64,000 nt of DNA, taken from Tateyamaria omphalii (GTDB lineage Bacteria; Pseudomonadota; Alphaproteobacteria; Rhodobacterales; Rhodobacteraceae). Positions 61,334-64,000 of the stretch are shown in pieces. The position numbers and the translations under genes are program-made. Positions within the stretch are counted from its first letter, which is position 1; each line of letters starts with the position of its first letter. The stretch lies in NCBI RefSeq assembly GCF_001969365.1, contig NZ_CP019312.1, positions 3,162,001 to 3,226,000 of the forward strand, read 5' to 3'. A model generated the notes under the pieces. The model made no database searches and was not told the DNA's origin. It saw only the letters and a list, made by a program, of their open reading frames with translations.

Positions 61334-61572
61334 CCGACCGCCCCGTAGACGAAATGAGCTTCGAAGAAGCGATGGCCGAACTGGAACAGGTGCTGGGCCA
61401 GTTGGAACGGGGCGACGTGGCGCTGGACGATTCCATCAAGCTCTATGAACGCGGCGCGCTGCTCAAGAAGCGGTGCGAGACCAAGCTGCGCGAGGCCGAG
61501 GAGAAGGTCGCCGCCATCACCACCGACGCCGACGGCAATCCCACCGGGCTGAAACCGGTCGAAGGCCTATAA
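61330..61572 (+). CDS. xseB: Exodeoxyribonuclease VII small subunit
   Basis: An 80-residue subunit of exonuclease VII, which degrades single-stranded DNA in both directions. The sequence SFEEAMAELEQVLGQLERGD, with LDDSIKLYERGALLKKRCE, is the family's coiled-coil hairpin. Length matches. It overlaps the deacetylase gene by 4 bases (ATGA) and is 6 bases from ispA. Confidence 0.95.
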   Translation: MTDRPVDEMSFEEAMAELEQVLGQLERGDVALDDSIKLYERGALLKKRCETKLREAEEKVAAITTDADGNPTGLKPVEGL

Positions 61573-61577
61573 GAAAT

Positions 61578-62444
61578 ATGTTCCGCCAAAGGCTGAGTGA
61601 CGCGGCCACCGCCATCCAGGCGCGGTTCGACGCCGTGCTAGGTGCGCTGGATGACGTGCCCGTGGTGCAAGCCATGATTCACGCGACCAACGGCGGTAAA
61701 CGGTTGCGCGGGTTTCTGGTGCTGGAAAGCGCGCGGCTGCACGACATAGACCCTAATCAGGCGATTTGGCCCGCAACCGGAATCGAGGCGCTGCACGCAT
61801 ACTCCCTCATCCACGATGATCTGCCTTGCATGGATGACGACGATCTTCGGCGCGGCGAACCCACGGTGCATGTCAAATGGGATGAGGCAACAGCGGTGCT
61901 GGCCGGTGACGCACTGCAAACTCTGGCCTTTGAGCTGTGCACCCATCCCGATACGGGCGACGGCAACGCGCGCGCCGACCTCGCGCAATCGCTGGCCAAG
62001 GCTTCGGGTGCGCAAGGCATGGTGCTGGGCCAGGCGCTCGACATTGCCGCGGAAACCGCAGACGCGCCCCTAAGCCTCGACGAAATTACGGCTCTGCAAA
62101 GGGGCAAAACGGGTGCTTTGATAGAATGGTCCGCCACTGCCGGCGCGCGCATGGCGCGGGGCGACATCGGCCCCCTGCAAACCTACGCCCGCGCCCTTGG
62201 TCTTGCCTTCCAGATCGCCGACGACGTCTTGGATGTCACCAGTGATGCCGCCTCCATGGGCAAGGCCACGGGCAAGGACGCAGACGCGGGCAAAGCGACT
62301 TTTGTGTCCCTCTTGGGGCTGAACGAGGCGAAACGCCGCGCGGATGAACTGGTGACCGAGGCGTGCGACGCCTTACATGTATACCGAGCGGACGCCGACA
62401 CGTTGCGGGACGCCGCCCGCTTCGTCGTGACCCGCAACAGCTAG
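61578..62444 (+). CDS. ispA: Polyprenyl synthetase (farnesyl diphosphate synthase)
   Basis: A 288-residue trans-prenyltransferase that builds geranyl and farnesyl diphosphate from C5 units. The first aspartate-rich motif is [17 protein letters not shown] (about residues 79-95; DDxxxxD form of short-chain enzymes), the second [10 protein letters not shown] (about 212-221). [11 protein letters not shown] binds IPP. The two residues just before the first motif (YS in HAYSLIHDD) are the size that suits C15 products. It feeds quinone, bacteriochlorophyll or carotenoid and murein-lipid synthesis, and lies next to dxs. Confidence 0.93.
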   Translation: MFRQRLSDAATAIQARFDAVLGALDDVPVVQAMIHATNGGKRLRGFLVLESARLHDIDPNQAIWPATGIEALHAYSLIHDDLPCMDDDDLRRGEPTVHVKWDEATAVLAGDALQTLAFELCTHPDTGDGNARADLAQSLAKASGAQGMVLGQALDIAAETADAPLSLDEITALQRGKTGALIEWSATAGARMARGDIGPLQTYARALGLAFQIADDVLDVTSDAASMGKATGKDADAGKATFVSLLGLNEAKRRADELVTEACDALHVYRADADTLRDAARFVVTRNS

Positions 62445-62452
62445 AGACGCAC

Positions 62453-64000
62453 ATGTCAAACCAGCCAAACACACCGCTTCTGAACACCGTTAAACGGCCT
62501 GCCGACCTCAAACGGTTCTCGGACGCACAGCTGCGACAGGTGGCGGACGAGTTGCGAGCTGAAACCGTTTCCGCCGTATCAGTCACGGGCGGCCACTTGG
62601 GAGCGGGGCTTGGCGTTGTGGAGTTGACCGTCGCGCTGCACGCTGTGTTTGACACGCCCCGCGACAAGCTGGTGTGGGACGTGGGGCACCAATGCTACCC
62701 GCACAAGATCCTCACCGAACGCCGCGAACGCATTCGCACCTTGCGGATGAAGGGCGGGCTGAGCGGCTTCACCAAACGCTCTGAATCACCCTATGACCCG
62801 TTCGGCGCCGCCCACTCCTCTACGTCGATCAGCGCCGCGCTCGGGTTCGCCGTGGCGCGTGATCTGGGCGGCCAACCGCCAGAAGGGTCCGGCGACGCCA
62901 TTGCCGTTATTGGCGACGGATCTATGAGCGCCGGCATGGCCTATGAGGCGATGAACAACGCGGGCCACCTGGGCAAACGGCTGTTCGTCATCCTGAACGA
63001 CAACGAAATGTCCATCGCCCCGCCCGTCGGCGCCATGTCGTCGTACCTGTCGCGGCTCTATGCCCAAAACCCGTTCCAAGACCTCAAGGCGGCGGCCAAG
63101 GGCGCCGTCAGCCTGCTGCCCGAACCCTTCCGCGAAGGGGCGAAACGGGCCAAGGACATGCTCAAGGGCATGGCTGTGGGCGGCACGTTGTTCGAGGAAC
63201 TCGGGTTCAGCTATCTCGGCCCCATCGACGGCCACGACATGGACCAGTTGCTGCCCGTACTACGCACCGTAAAGGCGCGCGCCACTGGGCCCATCCTGAT
63301 CCACGTGCTCACAAAAAAGGGCAAGGGATACGCCCCTGCCGAAACCGCCCGCGACAAGGGCCACGCCACAGCCAAGTTCGACGTGGTCACTGGCAAGCAG
63401 AAAAAGTCGCCCTCCAACGCGCCCAGCTACACATCCGTCTTTGCCCAGCACCTGATCAAACAGGCCGAGGCGGACGATAAAGTCTGCGCTGTTACCGCCG
63501 CCATGCCAGACGGTACTGGCCTCAATCTCTTTGCCGAACGCTACCCCAGTCGCTGCTTTGACGTGGGCATTGCAGAACAACACGGCGTCACCTTCTCCGC
63601 CGCGCTGGCGGCTGGGGGGATGAAGCCGTTCTGCGCGATCTACTCGACCTTCTTGCAGCGCGGTTATGACCAGGTCGTGCACGACGTGGCAATTCAGCGC
63701 CTGCCCGTCCGCTTCGCCATCGACCGCGCGGGGCTTGTTGGCGCCGACGGCGCGACCCACGCGGGCGCGTTCGACGTGGCTTACCTGTCGAACCTGCCCG
63801 GTTTCACCGTGATGGCTGCCGCGGACGAGGCGGAACTGGCCCATATGGTCGCGACGGCAGCCGCCCACAACGACGGCCCCATTGCCTTCCGCTTCCCGCG
63901 AGGCGAGGGTACAGGCGTCGACATGCCCGAACGCGGCACGCCGCTCGAGATCGGCAAGGGCCGGATGATCCAAGAGGGCAAGGGCGTCGCCCTCTTGTCT
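62453..64000 (+). CDS. dxs: 1-deoxy-D-xylulose-5-phosphate synthase (5' part)
   Basis: The first 516 codons of Dxs, the entry enzyme of the non-mevalonate isoprenoid pathway, which condenses pyruvate with glyceraldehyde 3-phosphate using TPP; the gene runs off the right edge (about 120 codons missing). The TPP-binding motif is [20 protein letters not shown] (residues about 152-171). [28 protein letters not shown] and [18 protein letters not shown] (with the catalytic Glu) are typical. The ATG at 62453 lies 8 bases after ispA, as in most alphaproteobacteria. Confidence 0.95.
   Translation, partial: MSNQPNTPLLNTVKRPADLKRFSDAQLRQVADELRAETVSAVSVTGGHLGAGLGVVELTVALHAVFDTPRDKLVWDVGHQCYPHKILTERRERIRTLRMKGGLSGFTKRSESPYDPFGAAHSSTSISAALGFAVARDLGGQPPEGSGDAIAVIGDGSMSAGMAYEAMNNAGHLGKRLFVILNDNEMSIAPPVGAMSSYLSRLYAQNPFQDLKAAAKGAVSLLPEPFREGAKRAKDMLKGMAVGGTLFEELGFSYLGPIDGHDMDQLLPVLRTVKARATGPILIHVLTKKGKGYAPAETARDKGHATAKFDVVTGKQKKSPSNAPSYTSVFAQHLIKQAEADDKVCAVTAAMPDGTGLNLFAERYPSRCFDVGIAEQHGVTFSAALAAGGMKPFCAIYSTFLQRGYDQVVHDVAIQRLPVRFAIDRAGLVGADGATHAGAFDVAYLSNLPGFTVMAAADEAELAHMVATAAAHNDGPIAFRFPRGEGTGVDMPERGTPLEIGKGRMIQEGKGVALLS

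Overview
This window is a piece of the chromosome of a marine alphaproteobacterium of the Roseobacter group (Rhodobacteraceae). The evidence is the gene content and style: a CcrM-type GANTC methylase, fbc/petABC encoding a three-subunit cytochrome bc1 complex, the PetP/PetR regulator pair, a histone-deacetylase-xseB-ispA-dxs cluster, small conserved alphaproteobacterial DUF proteins (DUF2125, DUF4170, DUF2794, DUF721), high G+C with C/G-ending codons, and a short intergenic repeat (CTTCTTCTGGCT-N-AAAATAC plus a G/C hairpin) present four times. The species cannot be named from the sequence alone.

Layout. 0-7 kb: a truncated SDR gene, a secreted DUF2125 protein, then TldE/PmbA, an inositol-phosphatase-like enzyme, DUF4170, a KdtA-like glycosyltransferase and LpxK (lipid A side), all rightward. 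6.7-12.9 kb: DsbA and DUF721/DciA (leftward), MutY and an AlkB-type hydroxylase (rightward), a membrane class III cyclase, CcrM and RNase HII (leftward). 13.7-21.5 kb: two small secreted proteins and a membrane protein with a winged-helix-like tail, an HpcH/HpaI aldolase, DUF3095, an MFS carrier, Asd and a DUF4139 protein. 22-24 kb: beta-carbonic anhydrase, SbtA and SbtB in one leftward operon, a bicarbonate-uptake module. 24-29 kb: a small helical protein, a leucyl aminopeptidase, an NlpC/P60 peptidase, DUF2794 and a PaaI-PaaK pair.

29-43.7 kb is the accessory part, visibly richer in A/T. It holds a copper module (CopC, CopD, Tat-exported multicopper oxidase, cytochrome c, with a Crp/Fnr regulator and a His-rich periplasmic protein), a cytoplasmic sulfatase with a TctCBA tripartite transporter under a divergent LysR regulator, and a four-gene operon that I cannot match to a described system: GbsR/MarR regulator, DUF4166, DCC-type CxxC protein, and a saccharopine-dehydrogenase-like/DUF4166 fusion. 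Remnants of a tyrosine recombinase (39.55 kb) and an IS1182-type transposase (43.3-43.65 kb) flank that operon, and it ends at the 3' side of a tRNA-Lys gene.

43.9-64 kb is core metabolism: DapF and MtaB; cytochrome c1, b and Rieske; a glutathione transferase; a PaiB-like FMN-binding protein; an FMN riboswitch and RibH; the thiamine ABC transporter ThiBPQ with a TPP riboswitch; chorismate synthase; a TetR regulator facing a DM13 protein through repeated operator-like sites; a DMT exporter; IlvE; PetP-PetR; and finally the isoprenoid cluster with XseB, IspA and the first 516 codons of Dxs.

The points most worth following up are the DUF4166 operon with its 20-bp palindrome lying over the regulator's start codon, the CA-SbtA-SbtB module in what looks like a heterotroph, the membrane winged-helix protein, the KdtA-like protein without the canonical catalytic Glu, and the dispersed repeat that supplies the stop codon of mtaB.
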